Assembly: GCF_030867145.1 (NCBI RefSeq)
Contig: NC_134433.1
Span: 9,313,216 to 9,377,215, forward strand
Source of the DNA: Opisthocomus hoazin
Lineage: Eukaryota > Chordata > Aves > Opisthocomiformes > Opisthocomidae
DNA: 64,000 bases
Reading direction: 5' to 3'
The notes beneath the pieces were generated by a model. The model searched no databases, was not told the DNA's origin, and was given only the letters and a program-made list of their open reading frames with translations. The position numbers were made by a program, and so were the translations under genes. This document shows, in pieces, positions 46,306 through 60,745 of this stretch (position 1 is the first letter of the stretch; every line of letters begins with the position of its first letter).

Positions 46306-48154
46306 CATACTTGTTTTTCAATCTTTCCCCTTTGATTTTTTTTTCCTTTCAGGCTTTTCAGAAAGAAACATTTAAAATCCCTCCTGTAAACCAGTGGCAT
46401 AATTAGCTGCATGTTACACCTGGTATTTTACTCTTCTACAGAGTAATTCCTTTGAGCTTTCTTTTTTACTAAGCCCCGAGGTCTCCTGAAACTGAATCTA
46501 CTTGTTCTCTCATCTGCTGTCTGACAGGAGTTTGAGGGGGACCAAAACCTGGGCAGGGACGGTGGGCTGCCCTCCTGCCACCCCCCGACCCCCCAGCCGC
46601 TGCAGTGGGTGACCAGAGGTGCCAGGGCCTCCGACAGCAGGCGAACGCACCTCCCAGTCACCCACACTTGGCCTGTGCCGTGAAGCGATGCGTGTAACCT
46701 AATTGTACTCTGATAACATCAAACAAAGTCTCTCTGATCCAGCAGCTGGCAAGCCGCCATCCTATCTGGGGTCCGATCTGACAAGCTTGCCGATTGATCA
46801 AATCATTATCTGGTAGTGTAGGTGTATCGTCTAACATGAGCCAAATTCCTTCAGCTGCTTCTTTTCTCTTCTAGAGAGGATACCAGGCTCCAGCAGGCTC
46901 CTTCCCCCCGTGGTACATGACTGATGGCATCAGCAGCATCTTCAACAAAATGCCGAGCAACTCATGTTCACCCAAGGGAGGCTATGCTTTTTGCTTCCTG
47001 AATATAGAAGAGTTACTTTGCCCATAGTGTTATCATCGACAACGTGCAAAAACAAGAAAGAAAACCAGTTAGCTCTTCTCAGTGGCACAGCACAGCAATC
47101 TACATTTCCAGAGACAGCCAGGCACAACTAAAATTGCTGACCCTTCCGGTTTTGCCATGTCCTCTATGCTGAACTCATGTTGTGCAGAAGGTAGCACTGG
47201 AACTTTGGGCTCTCGTTCCACCTCCTTGTTACTGCTCATGGGATGACTCGTTGATAAAAATCTCAATTATTGCAAAGCTGATCTCTTCCCTGACCTAGGC
47301 AAAAGGACATGCCTTCCTCTGCAAATACATCCCTGTCACTGCTCACAAAGGACAAGACCTCAATTTCACACTTCCCTCATATAGCACCGGGCTTCTTCAA
47401 CTCTTTGCAGACAATTTGCAGATAAGATTTACCTCTGAGCAGGAACACCCAATTGCTACCATTTTTGAGAAGGCTGAATTGGCTGTAAGTCTGGAGCTGA
47501 ACATCTACCCCCAAACTGACTGAGGCTAGAAAGCTGAAGATACCCAAGTTAGACAAGAGCAAGGCCCACACAGGCTGCAGATTCTAGCAGGCAACCCTTC
47601 ATTCTGAGCAGCTTTGCTTTTGTTCCCATTCAGAGGGCAAGTAGAGCATGGTGGGGTCCCAAGTCTCAGATGACTATTTCTCAGAGAAAAATAGGTGGCA
47701 GCCGACCACAATGTAAAACTCTGCAGACAGCACTTGTCATTAAGACTGTGGTGAAGCCATTCAGTGTGTGACATATGCCTCCATCTAATCAGTCCCAAAG
47801 GAATGAAGACAACATAGGTGGATGTTTTTCCTAACAACCCTTTTCCTCCTTTTGTAGTCTTCAATCTCAAAGAACGGGCTTGGCAGGGGCAGGAGATAGT
47901 ATCCTCATTTTAGCACCACCAATTCAGGTCAGCATTTCATCTGGCCACCTCGTGGCACTTCCTGGAGTCCTATTTCAATGTAAGCTATCCAAGGTAATTT
48001 ATTTGGTTTATGCGCTTTATTTTCTCCACATAAATCATGAAACAAAGTCCACAGGGAACAGGCACTCTATACTTATCATAATATGTAACTTAGTTCCCCA
48101 GAGACTGAGTATGTACAGAACAGCTAATAAATGGTTTAAAAAAACCTGGGCCAT

Positions 48155-48176
48155 TAAATCTTGTTTTATATCTTCT
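48155..48176 (+). repeat. 22-bp direct repeat, copy B
   Basis: Identical to 46284-46305, 1.87 kb away in the same direction. No larger duplicated block was recognised around it. Confidence 0.85.
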
Positions 48177-51100
48177 TGTTTCCATCAAAGTATGCAGGAG
48201 TGGAAATTCTCTTTCTAAGACAGGCTCCTACTTTTCAGCCAACTGGGAATATAGCCAGCTGAAAAGAGAGAACCCCACATACAGCACTGACAGCTGTGCA
48301 CAAAATTCATGAGCTCAAGAGACAGACTGCTGCAGAGACAGGTGTCCGAGATCTAAGTTTAGCTTGAAAGATTAAAACAGCATCTACAAAGAATGCATTT
48401 GTTCTAATCCTCTCTGTGCTAGAAACTACACATGCATCACTGATGTACACATTCTGGAAACATTTGAGATATGTCTTTCTTCTGTAGGATTTCATCCCAT
48501 TGTGTTCAGGGATAAAATAGGTTAGTGTTAAGACCACAGAAACGCGCAAACCCAGCAGAGAGAGATGTTATTGCTGTCTGAGGAAGGGCTGCAAGTCGTC
48601 AGGATCTACGGTTGCAGAGGAGGTGGGTTTCAGGCTTGTGCAGCAATGACAGATGCCCCCCCGGCAGCAAGCAACCCCACCCCCGACCTTCCCAACACAG
48701 TGAGGATGTCTTCTGTATATAAGAGCTGGGAGGCAGATCAGGTGTGGTTCTTGCAAGACAAATGTGCTTGGGTATTATGTATGATTCCATGCTTAGCTAC
48801 CTTGGTGTAAATCCAGAGTAATTCTTCTGATCTTAAAGCAGCGCTGCTCTAAATACACATTAAATGGAAGAACATAACCCACTAATCTCAGAAGAGCCAG
48901 AGGTACAGGGGGACTCAGCCTTTGCAGCTCCCCAGTGTAGCTATGGGTTTGAGAGGCTCTCTTCCACTCACTGGTGTAACTGGGCGAAGAATCAATTTCT
49001 TTGTAACAAACCATAGATTTAGCACAGCAGATTTTGATGCCTTAAGCTTGTAGTCTCTAAATCAGAGACAGCATAGGAAGGCAGGAGACCCAGTTTTTAG
49101 ATTCACAAGGAACAAAGGATGAATCACTCATTTAGTATCATGTGATATAGTACAGTTGCATATATCATTGTCTATCAATACAGGTAGAAATTATCATATA
49201 TTAATACAAAGAGAATTTGATAATCTGGAGGACATCAAAGTGATGAAGTCAACAAAAGACAAGCTTTACAAACTACATCTCAGTCACTATAAAACAAGGG
49301 GCAGGTGTTCACCTTTAGAAAGCTACAGAGCAAAATTCCTGGGTTGGTAATAAAAGATTTACAGATTCTTTCCCCTCTGTGATACAGAACATATTGTACC
49401 ATAATGCCAGAATTTTTAGAACAATTCTCACTTCCAGAGAAACAAGAATAACTGAGGGCAGGGTATTTTAAAAGGGCAGAGTCGCTGTTTAACCACAGAA
49501 TTCCTCTATATATCTAATTTCCACAGACTATAGAAAATTCCCCAGTTTTCTTCAGGGAATGGAATTTTACAGTCATGAAGATTTTCAAATACTTGTTTAA
49601 TTCAGCACTTTCACAGGGAGACAAGATATCATTTCTAAGATCTCATGGCAAAGCTGTTCCTAAGGCTATCACAGAGATTACTTAGCTGGCGCCAACCGGC
49701 ACAGAATTCTAATACACGGCTGGAACTGCCATGCAATTCTTGCAAGCAGCAGTAATCTCTACCCTTGCATCATCAGCTCTACCAAGCAGGAGGTCATACG
49801 ATGGGTGCTCCAGAAAACGTGGGGGAGGACAGAAGTAGGGAGGATGTTTTTAATTTAGGTATTTAACATATCTGTAATGGGTACCTGAGAACTGAAGCTG
49901 CAGAGTAACTTTTCTGCGGCCTCTGGGAAAACCTCTTTGGGGAATTGGCTGGACAGAGAGGGAATGCAGAGGGGAGGAACAGGGTACAACTACAGCCAGC
50001 ACGTAAACCTACCTACAGGTGGTCACAACCACACACAACCCCTGAGTTTACAATTTTGAACATCCCCACAGCATGTAGAAAAACTTCTACTCACTGAGGA
50101 AGAATTCCCCCACACCCACTTTACCCATTACTCAAGATCTGGTCGTGTGCTCCCACCACTCCAGCATCCCAGACCCTATGAAACAGTAATGAGTCTTGCC
50201 CCTGCAAACCCCTGCGCGGTGCTGAAGCTCTGGCTGTCCCAGCTGTGCAGAGAGGGACCTAGGGTGCACAGACTGGGCACCTTGCCTCAGACTGCCCCAG
50301 TACGAGTGTGGCAGACTTCCCACATATAGTGCTTTCACAGCAGGATCAGCTTTCCATGATGCAGAATGGTTTGGAGGGGCAGCAGCGGGGAACTCCCTGA
50401 ACTGTATGTCAAAGCCTCCTCCTCGGGATTTCCCACAAGCAGAAGCCAAACTGACTCCCAGTTAGCAACTCATCACAAAATGAAAAACATCTTCCCCTTG
50501 CCTTCTTATTTGGGGCAGAATCACATGTTAACTGTTTAGCTTTGTTTACAGGCTCCTTGGGGTTCGGCCTTTGTTTTTTTGCAGATTCTTGCCCTCATAC
50601 AATAGCAGACACCAAGAAAAAAGAATAATAATCATTAAAAAAAAAAGTCAAACACTGAAATTCATGAACATCATTTGGGTTTCTGACAACTTTGTTGAGA
50701 TTCCTCCGTAATTCACAGCTGCTTCTACCCTCTCCCTGGCTTGCCCCTGGGATCCCAGGGTCACAGGATTCACAGCCTCACCACAGCTCCAGGACATAAC
50801 AGAGCCAGGAGGGGTCCCATGCCTCGCAGCAGTAAGACCCTCCAAAAAAGAGGTTTCATCAGAAGTAGAAGATCAAAGCTTCAGGGGAAGGGTCACTAAC
50901 ATTTATTTGAAAGGAAGAAAACCAGCCTGGGTAGCAAATCTAACAGCTTTGTCCCAGAGTCAAACCCCAAAAGTAGCTCCACATCAAGTGCAAATGGTTT
51001 CTTCTTCCTTCCAGGGCTGAGGACACCATTACCATCCTGCTCCGCCCATCCCATGTCAACACAGGAAATGCAGACCCAATCCAGCCACCAGACCCATTCT

Positions 51101-53454
51101 TTTCTCCTCCTACTCAGTAGCATACTACAAGGCCGTTAAATTAATCCTTCAGCTTTCATCCCTTCCCAAGCACTGCTTCATTATAGATTTCAAACCAGTT
51201 CCACAATATACAGTTCTTTTGGTGTATGTGTGGGTTTTGGGGCAATATTTTAACAACAAAATTAGATGTATGCGCAAAATATACACAAGGGTGTCTAGGT
51301 ATTAGGTGGAGTGTTATTATATAAAGGCAAGAACAAAGAAGACCATTTATATTACAGTATGCAAAACCAGGATACAGATTTGTGCACAGGTATGCTGGTT
51401 ATAAGTGAAATAATAGCTCAGGCATTTTATATAGCATTATTCATTATTTTCATATTAAGCCATCTGTATTCTTTTAAATTCCATTTTATGTTACCCATAT
51501 TATTTTTAATCCATGCCATTTACGAGGCCTTAGTGGAAGAGGTCTGCAGTTATGTTGCGGTGAAGCCTCTGGTGCGTGGCCACAGACGTGTGTGGTGCAG
51601 GACTGCTCCATTATGCTAAGCAGCCATCCGTGAGCATATGCTCTGCGTACGAGATCATCACTGCTTCAGACAAAGCACAGCGTATCATTAGCTCAGTGTC
51701 CTCCTTGTTTGTCTATGTTCCTTGCATGTAAGAAGTAGCTCACTGGCCAGAGGCCAGTGCTCTTCAAACCAATCTGCAAATGGCCTAATCAGAGCTGTGA
51801 TCTGTTCTGTATACTCAATTTGTTGAGTCACATCAATTTGTTGAGTTTCCTCTCCCATTAGAAATATATGCAAGTGCCATTTTCTAAATATATTAACTCT
51901 CTTCAGGCCATTGTGTTGTGTAAACAGAAAGGCAAATGACTAGGCATTGCAGTTGAGAAACTGATGTTCACTTGTGGCTTAAACCCTTTATAATTTTACC
52001 AGATTTGTTACACTGTTTTTTGTATTTCATGATTCCATTTGAGAATTATGCTGTGCCCTTCCTCCTAAACAACTCCAGCTTAACTGCAGTTAGAAAATAA
52101 ACCATACACTATGCAGGGAAAGGACTCTCTTCAGTTAAACAGAAAAAGTTGCACCTTTTTCATCCACACTCAAAGACCCATCCAATACCCAGAACACCAG
52201 TGGGTTTAACATTGAGGTTGCCAAAGCCACAGTTTATCAGTGGTCCCACCATGATCCTGGGACCTTTGCTCAATTACAGATCTGAGATCTTCCCACCACT
52301 GCCAGTCCCCCAAACCTGTGCTCTCCTGAACCATGTCTGGAGCCAGCATTAGGCTCAGGGCACAGAAGCCAACCCACAACAATCCCACCATTCCCACTTC
52401 TCACCACTCCTCCCCAGCTCTGCTTCTCTCTCCTGCCCACGGGGAAAGGCGAGTTGGCCTCAAAACAAGTCCTAGGAGGGCCCAACTTGCAAATTAGGAG
52501 GGCAATATAACTGGCTTTGCTGCAGGCTGCCAGAAACAACACAGAGACTGGTTAAGGTAACTTTAAGGTCAACATCAAGTACTGTTGTAGACATACCCTT
52601 TTTCTTGAATCTTCTGCCAGTATCTTCTGTCAGCCTCTCCCCATCACTTCTATGAAGTACAGTCATCTTCTTGATTACTGTTGTCCATCCCAGAACTGGC
52701 TCATTTTGGATAGGGCTCTGTACACTGTTTGTGAAGCAAACCATAAAATAGGATTATTCATAGGCTGCTGCTTCACAGGATGTTTTCCATGCCACCATGC
52801 ACTGCTTATACAAAGGTAAAGATTTTCAGCTTTCTTCCCTCTGCACAGTAAAAACTTTGGGCCGATATTTGTTCCTTTTTGTGTTACAAGATCACAACTA
52901 AGCTGCCAATCATCTGGTCATGAGGGTTATGCAAGAGTCAGGTTTACAGTAAAGTTGTACAAATTTTATAGCACCACAAACACTTTAACTACCATGATGC
53001 TTAAAACTCAAGAGCATTTGGAGAACAAGGAGAGTTATTCAAACTCCACACCATTTTGGCTACATGTTTTCCAGGTGTATGATTTCACCACATGGAAAAA
53101 CACAGCCACTGCCAAAGTGAACTCATAAAAACCTTTGATGAGTAAAGTTTGGATAAGCACAAATCATTTGAACCGACAGTTGGTCCAATTCTCAAAGGGG
53201 TTTGGCAGACATAATATAATTCGTGGTTTCACACACAGGCCATTTTTCCCCTCCCTCCTCCCCCCCAATCTTCACAAATTCGGAAGATGTTGTTCTAGAA
53301 GGTGCACTGGGTTGGGTTTGCTATTTTTTCTTTTCCCCCGAAGGGTTAGGCACCACACTATTGCAACTCAAAGCCATCTGGGGCTGTGAGTAAGCTAGCA
53401 AACAGGTTTTCCAGAACTGTGTTTAGATAGTTGCATGATCTGCCTAATAGACAT

Positions 53455-53473
53455 AAAAAAAAAAAAAAAAAAA
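53455..53473. repeat. Poly(A) run, 19 nt
   Basis: Uninterrupted A19. No source element was recognised upstream. Confidence 0.85.
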
Positions 53474-55752
53474 TTTAAACTCTAGGTCTCTCACCACCCA
53501 TTTGCTAGCAGGCAGGTAATATAAGGCAAATGCTTTAACAATCTCTTCCTCTGACACATTTGGACATGTTATTTCAAGATGTGTGGCGTCATTTAAGGCT
53601 GTGCCATGAGATAACACAGTATTTACATCTCTGGGCTGGGAGCAATATTGCTACAGCTTTTAGACATTATTGACATAATATTTTCTTTGATTAAAAAAAA
53701 AAAAATCTATCAGGAAATCGTCAAATTCACAACTGAAGTGATGCCAGGGACTAAGCAATCCTACACCATCCAGGAGGCAACTAGAAGTAACACTAGAGAG
53801 CATGAACACGATGATGATGACTCCTGTTCCAAACGGCTTTTGTTAAGGCCTGCTATGGAGAAAAGCATTCATTCACAGCTCATGCAGTCTCTCCTCTATC
53901 CAAACGGGTAGATCAGACAGACAGCGGAGGTCTTCCTGATTAACCTCTCCAAGCAAGAGCAAAACTTGCTTGCTTCTCCAGAACTGGAGTGAAACTGTCA
54001 TCCCTTTCAATGGAAAATTTGAAATTTACCTGTAATTAGTAAGTTTTGGATGCTTGGAAGTATTTGAGCTGTAAGAATTCAGCGTTTTACACTCCACAAT
54101 GCAAATGAGGAATGGGTAGAGATCAGACATTTAATTTCTATAGCATGAATTATAGTTCTCGGTAGACTCTATGCACCTTATCTTCAACAAGTCGCTATGT
54201 CATCCTATGCATACGTGAATGGACTTAGAGAAAATAAGCAGAGCTTTTGCTCCCGTTTTTCATTTTAGGAATTTTTCCATAGTTCAGAATAATCTGTAAA
54301 CTGATGCTTGCTATTTGAAACTTCCTAACCTAATCTAAAATAACCAAATCTAAAATATTCAAATTGCCCAAAAAGGAACTTTGAGCAGCCACATGATTTG
54401 CCTCGGTCGCTTGTACATAAGAGAATCAGCTGCAGCAACACAGCACAGATTTTTGAAATTCACTCTCCACGCACACTTTGCCATATTTCCTCATAAGCTT
54501 TGCCAGTAAATGCTCCTGAAAATTCATGCCTGCAAATTCACTGGATGGAATAATCAGCACATGCAAAGTGAGAAGCAAACCGAACCACCTTTTTATTGGC
54601 TTTTTTGAAGTTTTTAGTATTTGCACAATTTGTCACAATCCTCCCCTGCTTTACCCTCATAAATAAATCACATTTCTTCCCACAGGAAGTCCATGGATGT
54701 GACAGAAGTTGCCCTCATGCAAGTCGGAGGCAAAAGGGAAATAGACGTATGCACAGCAATCTCCAAACATCACTGCCTTCTCACCGCTGCTTACAGCAAG
54801 GTCCAGTTTTCCAAAGCAACCAAACATATAATGGTGTTACAATTGCCCTTCTCTTTCAAAACATCCACGTTGCTTGGGCAGCTTGGGGCCTCACGTGTGC
54901 CACGTTGGTGTGTACATCAAGCCCCATGCCACCGCTGACGAGGCTGTAAATGAGCTGGGCCTTCCCCTCCTCTTCATAGCACTTAATACTGACATACTCC
55001 CCTTGACTTCAATCAAGCCCCTAAGTCATAACATGCTTCCATGCTCAGCTTCTTGGTTTGTTTTTAAGTGATCAAGCTCACACAAGCCTAACGATTCCCT
55101 TCAGTTTTACAAGCATATTCATGTTTGCTGTCAAATGCATGAGTTAGTTTTCTGCAGGCTATTGCAAGAGAGCAACCATTAATTACTGCAACAGCACAAA
55201 ATGCCTTTTTATTTAGAAATGTATTTCAAAATGTTTTCAGTGATTATATCGTCACTCTCCCAAACTAGGTAGTCACTGGTAAACGGTTCATCTACTCTGA
55301 GTTTGTAGAAGGTTGGTGTATTTTAATTTCCTACAGAATAATATTTCCTTTGCCCTTCCCTTTCCCTTCTGTGGGAACGGATTTTTACCTTTTTTTTTAT
55401 TATTCTGTGCCTTTAAGGGCTTTATGGAAGATTTCCAAACACAAGGCAGTGTCTTAAAGGGTAACGGAAATGCACATTTACTCATTATTAAAGCTTTGCA
55501 ACACAATTTGTTTCAGCGAAGAGAAGGTCAAAAATATGGCTTCCACTGAGAACCCTTGGGAAAGGCGCTTCCCTTCGCGCACTCACGATGGCACCAGAGC
55601 TGATTGCTCAGAAAGTTTAGTTTACAGCCAGATACCTCACAACTGCAGCTTTCAGAAAAGTTGCCACATTATTAAATGCTGCTTAGCATGATGCACGCTT
55701 TAGATAATCCAACTCTTCTTTAGCTGTGTAAATTGAGTTCAGAACTCCTTCC

Positions 55753-55759
55753 AAAAAAA

Positions 55760-55789
<30 letters not shown>
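55753..55789. repeat. A27 followed by (GA)n
   Basis: Twenty-seven A are followed by GA dinucleotides. This could be the degraded tail of a retroposed copy, but no parent sequence or AATAAA was seen upstream. Confidence 0.85.
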
Positions 55790-55790
<1 letters not shown>

Positions 55791-55869
55791 ACCAACCCCC
55801 CAGCTTTCTAACAAAAGAAAAAGTAGTTCAGGAAACAAACTCAAGTTTCAGTTCATTAGTTTCCTTTAC

Positions 55870-55987
55870 AAAATGAAATTAGTATGTATTACTATGTGTA
55901 ATAGATATATTTTAGAAGTATTTATAGTATATTAACATATAATATTTGAATGTGACTATGTGCATTATATAAATTTTTAATATATAG
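55870..55987. other. AT-rich block
   Basis: About 118 bases are almost all A and T with many TATA and ATATT steps. Such DNA can act as a matrix-attachment or easily unwound region; nothing specific was identified. Confidence 0.6.
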
Positions 55988-56389
55988 GAGAAGAATTGTA
56001 CAGTCCCCCCAGTAAGTTACCCTTTCCACGTTTACACTCCAGCCAGCTATTTCTTTGGACATCAGTGAGGACTATTGATAGGACTTTTCCCAATATGGTA
56101 AATAAGTACAGGCTCAACCCTTGAGTGACACCAGATTTCACAGATTTAGAAACTACATAAAACCATATTTCTCTAATTAGCTATTAATCAAGCATCAGTG
56201 AGTAAACATTTAAACAGCTGAGACCAGATTACCCTCTTAGAAAATTGCTTCCACTGACAATTAGTGCTGTAAACTTTTCCTATTGTCCTTTTGTAAGAAG
56301 AAAATATTATTGTTATTGACAACAACTAAAGCAAACTTCACCTTTTCATCCCTAGTTATAAACAGGCAATAAAGTACCCTTTATTTTAG

Positions 56390-56410
56390 AAAAAAAAAAA
56401 AAAAAAAAAA
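56390..56410. repeat. Poly(A) run, 21 nt
   Basis: Uninterrupted A21. 'caataaag' sits about 25 nt upstream, so it contains an AATAAA-like hexamer. That spacing would fit a retroposed transcript tail, but no parent gene was recognised. Confidence 0.75.
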
Positions 56411-59400
56411 GAGTCTGAAAACTCCAGTTTTGAATTTGAAGACTAGTTACCGGGCAAATGAGACATCATTCTCACCATTGTTTAGAAGATGAAGGATGAA
56501 AACAGCCTGGAAATGGTGGCCTTGAGATGTCGGACCTCCTACGTACCCTGCCGTCCCATGCATTTCTAAATACACACTACTTTATTTACACAAATCTCTA
56601 GCTCGGGTAACCTAATAGAAATTCACCACTTTTATGAACACTTCGGAGGTGTACTTCCACCCCAGAAGTCATGATAACACCTCACACAGCGACAGGCTAA
56701 GCAGAACAGCTAACTTGGTTCAACACATGCTATCACTAATGTTTTTGATGAAAGTAACCCTGTATGCGGGGCTGGCCAAAGGGTTTTAAGCAACACCGTA
56801 CTGTTCAGTTCCTTTCAATTTCTCTTCTTGTTGGTTTCTGTGAAATCCTCAACCCTTAGAGTGCACGTACTGGCTTCCCAGGTTTCATTTCCATCCAGTT
56901 ATTTGTCTTTTTATTTATGAATGAAAGTATCCTTAGGCAGAAGGTGTTGTCCAGATTAGAAGCAGGCATTTTCTCAGCTGAAACTTTCATCCCTGCCCAA
57001 AGAAAACAGGCATATTTGGGTCAACAAAAACATTGCAAATTTATGTTGGATTTGTCACTTCAGCTGAAAAAATAAAAGTCATCAGCCTGAAAGTGCTTAC
57101 ACATTTTCAAACCGAAATTAATACATTAATTTCAATTAACAAGAAAAGATTACAGGCACTCTAATGAAAGGAAGCATTATGTATTGAGTCAAACAAAATA
57201 GTTTATTCAACTTGATCTGATTCCCTTTTTCGGTCCTTTCAGTAGTATCATCATCTTCTCCTGAACCTGGGGAGGCTTTTTTGTTTCTCAAGAAACATTT
57301 TCCTTGCAGCTTTTTGGAGCAGACTGTTCAGCTTGTATTTGTTCCCGGCAGCATTTCAACTCCTTCCTGTCTCTTCCAGGACAACTTGTGCTTACCAGTA
57401 TGAAGACTACTGCTACTCAGGAGCCAGAGGAACTCTTGCTGGAAAGGACACTCTCCCATTTGCTAGTAAGACCAAGGGCAATCCAACAGGTTAGAGAGCA
57501 GGGTAATACAACACCGCTGTGGAAGGTGTTTTTTTGCCTGTGCCCAGCCTGCCAGGACAGGAGTCTGTGAACATGCACCGTCCTTGGCCAGAACTTTTTG
57601 ATTCATGCCACCCAAGGAAATGTTCCTTAACTTGAAAAAAAAAAAAAAATCCCCAAAGGTCCGATCCCCCTTGACCACTGTCACCCAAGGGCCAGAAACT
57701 ACTTAAAATATATAGATGGATCTGAAGGAGTTCAATGGTCTGTAATGACAGAGACACTCCAGCTGAATGTCACAAAAATTAGAGTAAGCACTTCACAAGG
57801 AGACATGGGAAAAGGGAGCCCTTCACCGATTCTTTAACCAGAGATCCAGCTAATTACCCATCAGATGGATACTAGCATACTCAGAGGGGATTATTGCATT
57901 GAGAGGGAGCATTTCACACACCCTCCCAGGATACTCAGGACTGATTAGTTGCTGTCTCCTGCCAGTGCTTCACCTTGGATTTCATATGAATGCTCAGGCT
58001 AAAGATATCCAGCTCTCAGCTAGGATGTGATATGGATTCATTGGTCATTTCAGGAATGCGCAGGGACATTTCTGCTCAATGATTTCCTCTCTTAACATCA
58101 AGGGACTGGCCAGTCCTCTCAGCTGGCCTCTTCAGCTTAATCAGGGCCCCCTCACAACTGCCACCCTTGAATATTGAACCTTCCCTTAGTAGCACCATTC
58201 TCCTACAAAGCCATTAAATGCAGCCTTTCCTGGTTGGCACAGACTCCAGACTTGGATACACAACAGAGCTGGACATGTGTTTGAGGAGGTTTGGCCCACA
58301 ATGAGTCAAGGAAGTGGAGGATAGACTGCTAATGTGCATTCACAAGCCTTTTCGGCTTGTAACCCATGAGAAAAAACACAGGGCATTATTGGCCTCCCAA
58401 TGCTTCTCCGTACCTCTACACCTGGCCACTGCCTCTTCAGCAGAGCAGGTTGGAATTGCTTTCTTGGAAAGAGCTGGGAGATGCACGTCCGCTTTCTCCA
58501 TACTGCAGTGACCATCTTTGAAAGAAAACAAGCCTCGTTTCTGAAACGTTAAATACAGGGACTGTTGTAGGTGTTCAGAACCGCACAAATGGTTTCTTTA
58601 AGGTTTGCGATCCTATGGGAGTATTCCACAGAAACAGAGACGACTACAGAGAGTTTGGAGCATGGCAGATGTGATCAGACCAGCCATGGTGTAATCACCC
58701 TGGCAGGAGCATAACAGAGCATGAACGGATGCTTACATGTCAAGCACAGTTTGGGACAAGATCACTCACAAATCTGATCTGTGTAGCCCTGCTCATTGCT
58801 TCTTGAGAAAGTCTCTTCATCAGGGAGAAAAAACAAGACAGGGAAATTCTTATACAAGAAATATCTCTGGGGCTCATTCTTACCACTTCCTCCTGTTCTC
58901 CTCATAACCAATCCATTATTTCACAGCCACTGTTGCTGTGCAAAGCTGCGTTACACTCTGGCTTCTGGGATTACAAAACACCACGTATGAATGTGAAAAA
59001 AACCTCCCAATCTTAATAAGCACCTCACCCTCTCACCAAGAGATCATTTGGACTAGCAAATTTTGTCCTGTTAAGCCAAGCAACATCACAAATTACACTG
59101 TGCAAACATTAATCAAGACCACACCCTGGAAGAGTGAAGGGAATTGATGTGCAGCAGCATGACAGAGCCGGATAGTGGCAACACGACAACAAATTCTGTC
59201 ACACAAAAGCTGCAAATCAAGGTTTAACTTGTCTAACCAGCCCCTCTACATCACATCAAGGACACGAATCCACCACCACCCCAGAAACTGTGCTCTCAGG
59301 TCTGTGTTCCTGGGTTGCCAGTATTTAATGTGTATCTCAGGTGGAGTCAGCAAAAGCTCTTCTAAAACTGATCCTGGCTGCGCACATAGATCCGAGGTGG

Positions 59401-60394
59401 TAATTCACCTGGATAATTTGCTAACAGGAGGTTTGAGGACTGGCATGGTGGAATGAAATTCACTTCATCAGAATCCACAGATGATCAAATTCAGATCCCT
59501 GTACACAGTCTGCATGGATCCAAGAAAGTTAGTGGAATCACTGAAGTTTCAGGACAGAATTTGATTGAGGACAATAAATATTATTATTTCTGGAAGCAGC
59601 AAGTTTTCCTGGAATTCTACATAAAGTCTTACCTTACTAACAGGTTTTGTGGGACACAGAAAACACAGGAGCAGCAGCACGGAAAAACTAGAAGGTGATC
59701 TCACTCATACAGATACAATACCATACCCAGCAAAACACAGGTGAATAATAACCCTACTATAGGGCAAAAGAAACTATTCCAGCCACACCTCGTCTTTCAC
59801 ACTAGAGAAACCCTCCTTTAGCAAGGTATTGCTGACTAAACAAAGATATTTAAACACCAGCAAGCCAGGTAGAGGCCAGTCTGGCTCAATGGCTTCTGAT
59901 GTACTGCTGACCCAGAGCTAAACTAATTAGCCTGTTTCCTTTTAAAGTGTTCTCAAATGCCACTTGGCCATGTCATTCCACAGCAGAGAACTCTGAAGCA
60001 GGCTAATTACACCAGCAAATGTTTGATTGAAAATTACACTCAAACAATGTAGACTGCAAGAAATTACCTCCCTCCCAATACAAAAGGCCTGATTCAGGAC
60101 TCTGGGCCAGCTCTCCCTTAAAGTCAGTATAATTCTGCAAGACCAGGAAGCATGGTAATAGAGAAAAAATAAACTTATTTTTGGCACACAGTCCAGATTC
60201 GTTGTGCTAGCTGTCCCCCTCTAATGCTGATGCAGCCCAAACGTGGCTGACAAGCCTGTTACAGCCTCAACTAGCTCAGATGAGGGCAGGAGGAGGCAAA
60301 CACCAGCGTTATTCTCTGCTGGTGACAACAGCCTAGAGGCACAGCTCAGTGAGAATTTTAAGCAGCTACAATGCTAAGCATCGAAGCAAGATTG

Positions 60395-60550
60395 TCCCAA
60401 AACTTCCTGTGGGTTACATTTGCACCTCAGTTTCTCTACCTGTAAAATAATAATTACCCAACACACCAGTTCTTGTAGGACTTAATTAGCACTTGTCAAC
60501 CTCTTAGAGTTCCTCAAGGGAAGAGGAGCTATGCACCACAAAGTACTAAT
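60395..60550 (+). repeat. MIR/CORE-SINE relic
   Basis: 'gcacctcagtttctctacct' followed by 'gtaaaataataattacccaa' and 'gtaggacttaattagcactt' matches the MIR 3' half: 'gcctcagtttccccatctgtaaaatggggataataat', then 'gaggattaaatgag'. Confidence 0.6.
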
Positions 60551-60614
60551 TAATGGAAGAATCCTTTGGAACAAAGTATATGATTCTGTTGTTGTCAGAT
60601 CTAATAGAGTTGTA

Positions 60615-60745
60615 AAAAAAACAGGGCTGGAAGGGATATCAAGAAGTAACCTAGGCTGTTCCCCTGCCCTGAGGCATGATCAAGTATATCTAAATCACTG
60701 TTGATAGATGAATACCCCTAAATCTTTGGATGCTCAAGCTGCGGA
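60615..60745 (-). repeat. Worn CR1-type LINE 3' end (minus strand)
   Basis: 'acagggctggaagggatatc' followed by 'ctgttcccctgccctgaggc' matches the reverse-complement CR1 3' UTR ('ggttggaagggacctc', then 'caaccccctgc'), with 'tctaaatcactgttgatag' in the expected place. It is older than the two good CR1 copies. Confidence 0.5.

Larger units (their letters stand above)
41703..51300. other. Gene-poor stretch
   Basis: No gene is defended. It holds a worn CR1 3' relic (42.06-42.36 kb), a GC-rich patch near 46.5-46.7 kb, and two identical 22-bp segments at 46284 and 48155. Short relics of amniote repeats lie near 44.94, 45.33 and 48.80 kb. The rest showed nothing recognisable. Confidence 0.5.

Noticed and set aside
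46428..46667. 79-codon minus-strand frame in a GC-rich patch
   Set aside because: GC-rich DNA gives long open frames by chance. There is no family resemblance and no splice context.
51816..51846. Paired CAATTTGTTGAGT words 18 bases apart
   Set aside because: It is a short two-copy repeat, too small to interpret.
55753..56410. Two long A runs taken as possible processed-pseudogene tails
   Set aside because: No gene-like sequence lies upstream of either run, so simple sequence is the better reading.
57380..57489. Exon-like piece with a good acceptor (ctgtctcttccag) and possible donors at 57466 or 57490
   Set aside because: Two frames are open, neither product is recognised, the 57490 donor is weak, and no partner exon was found. 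Kept only as a note.
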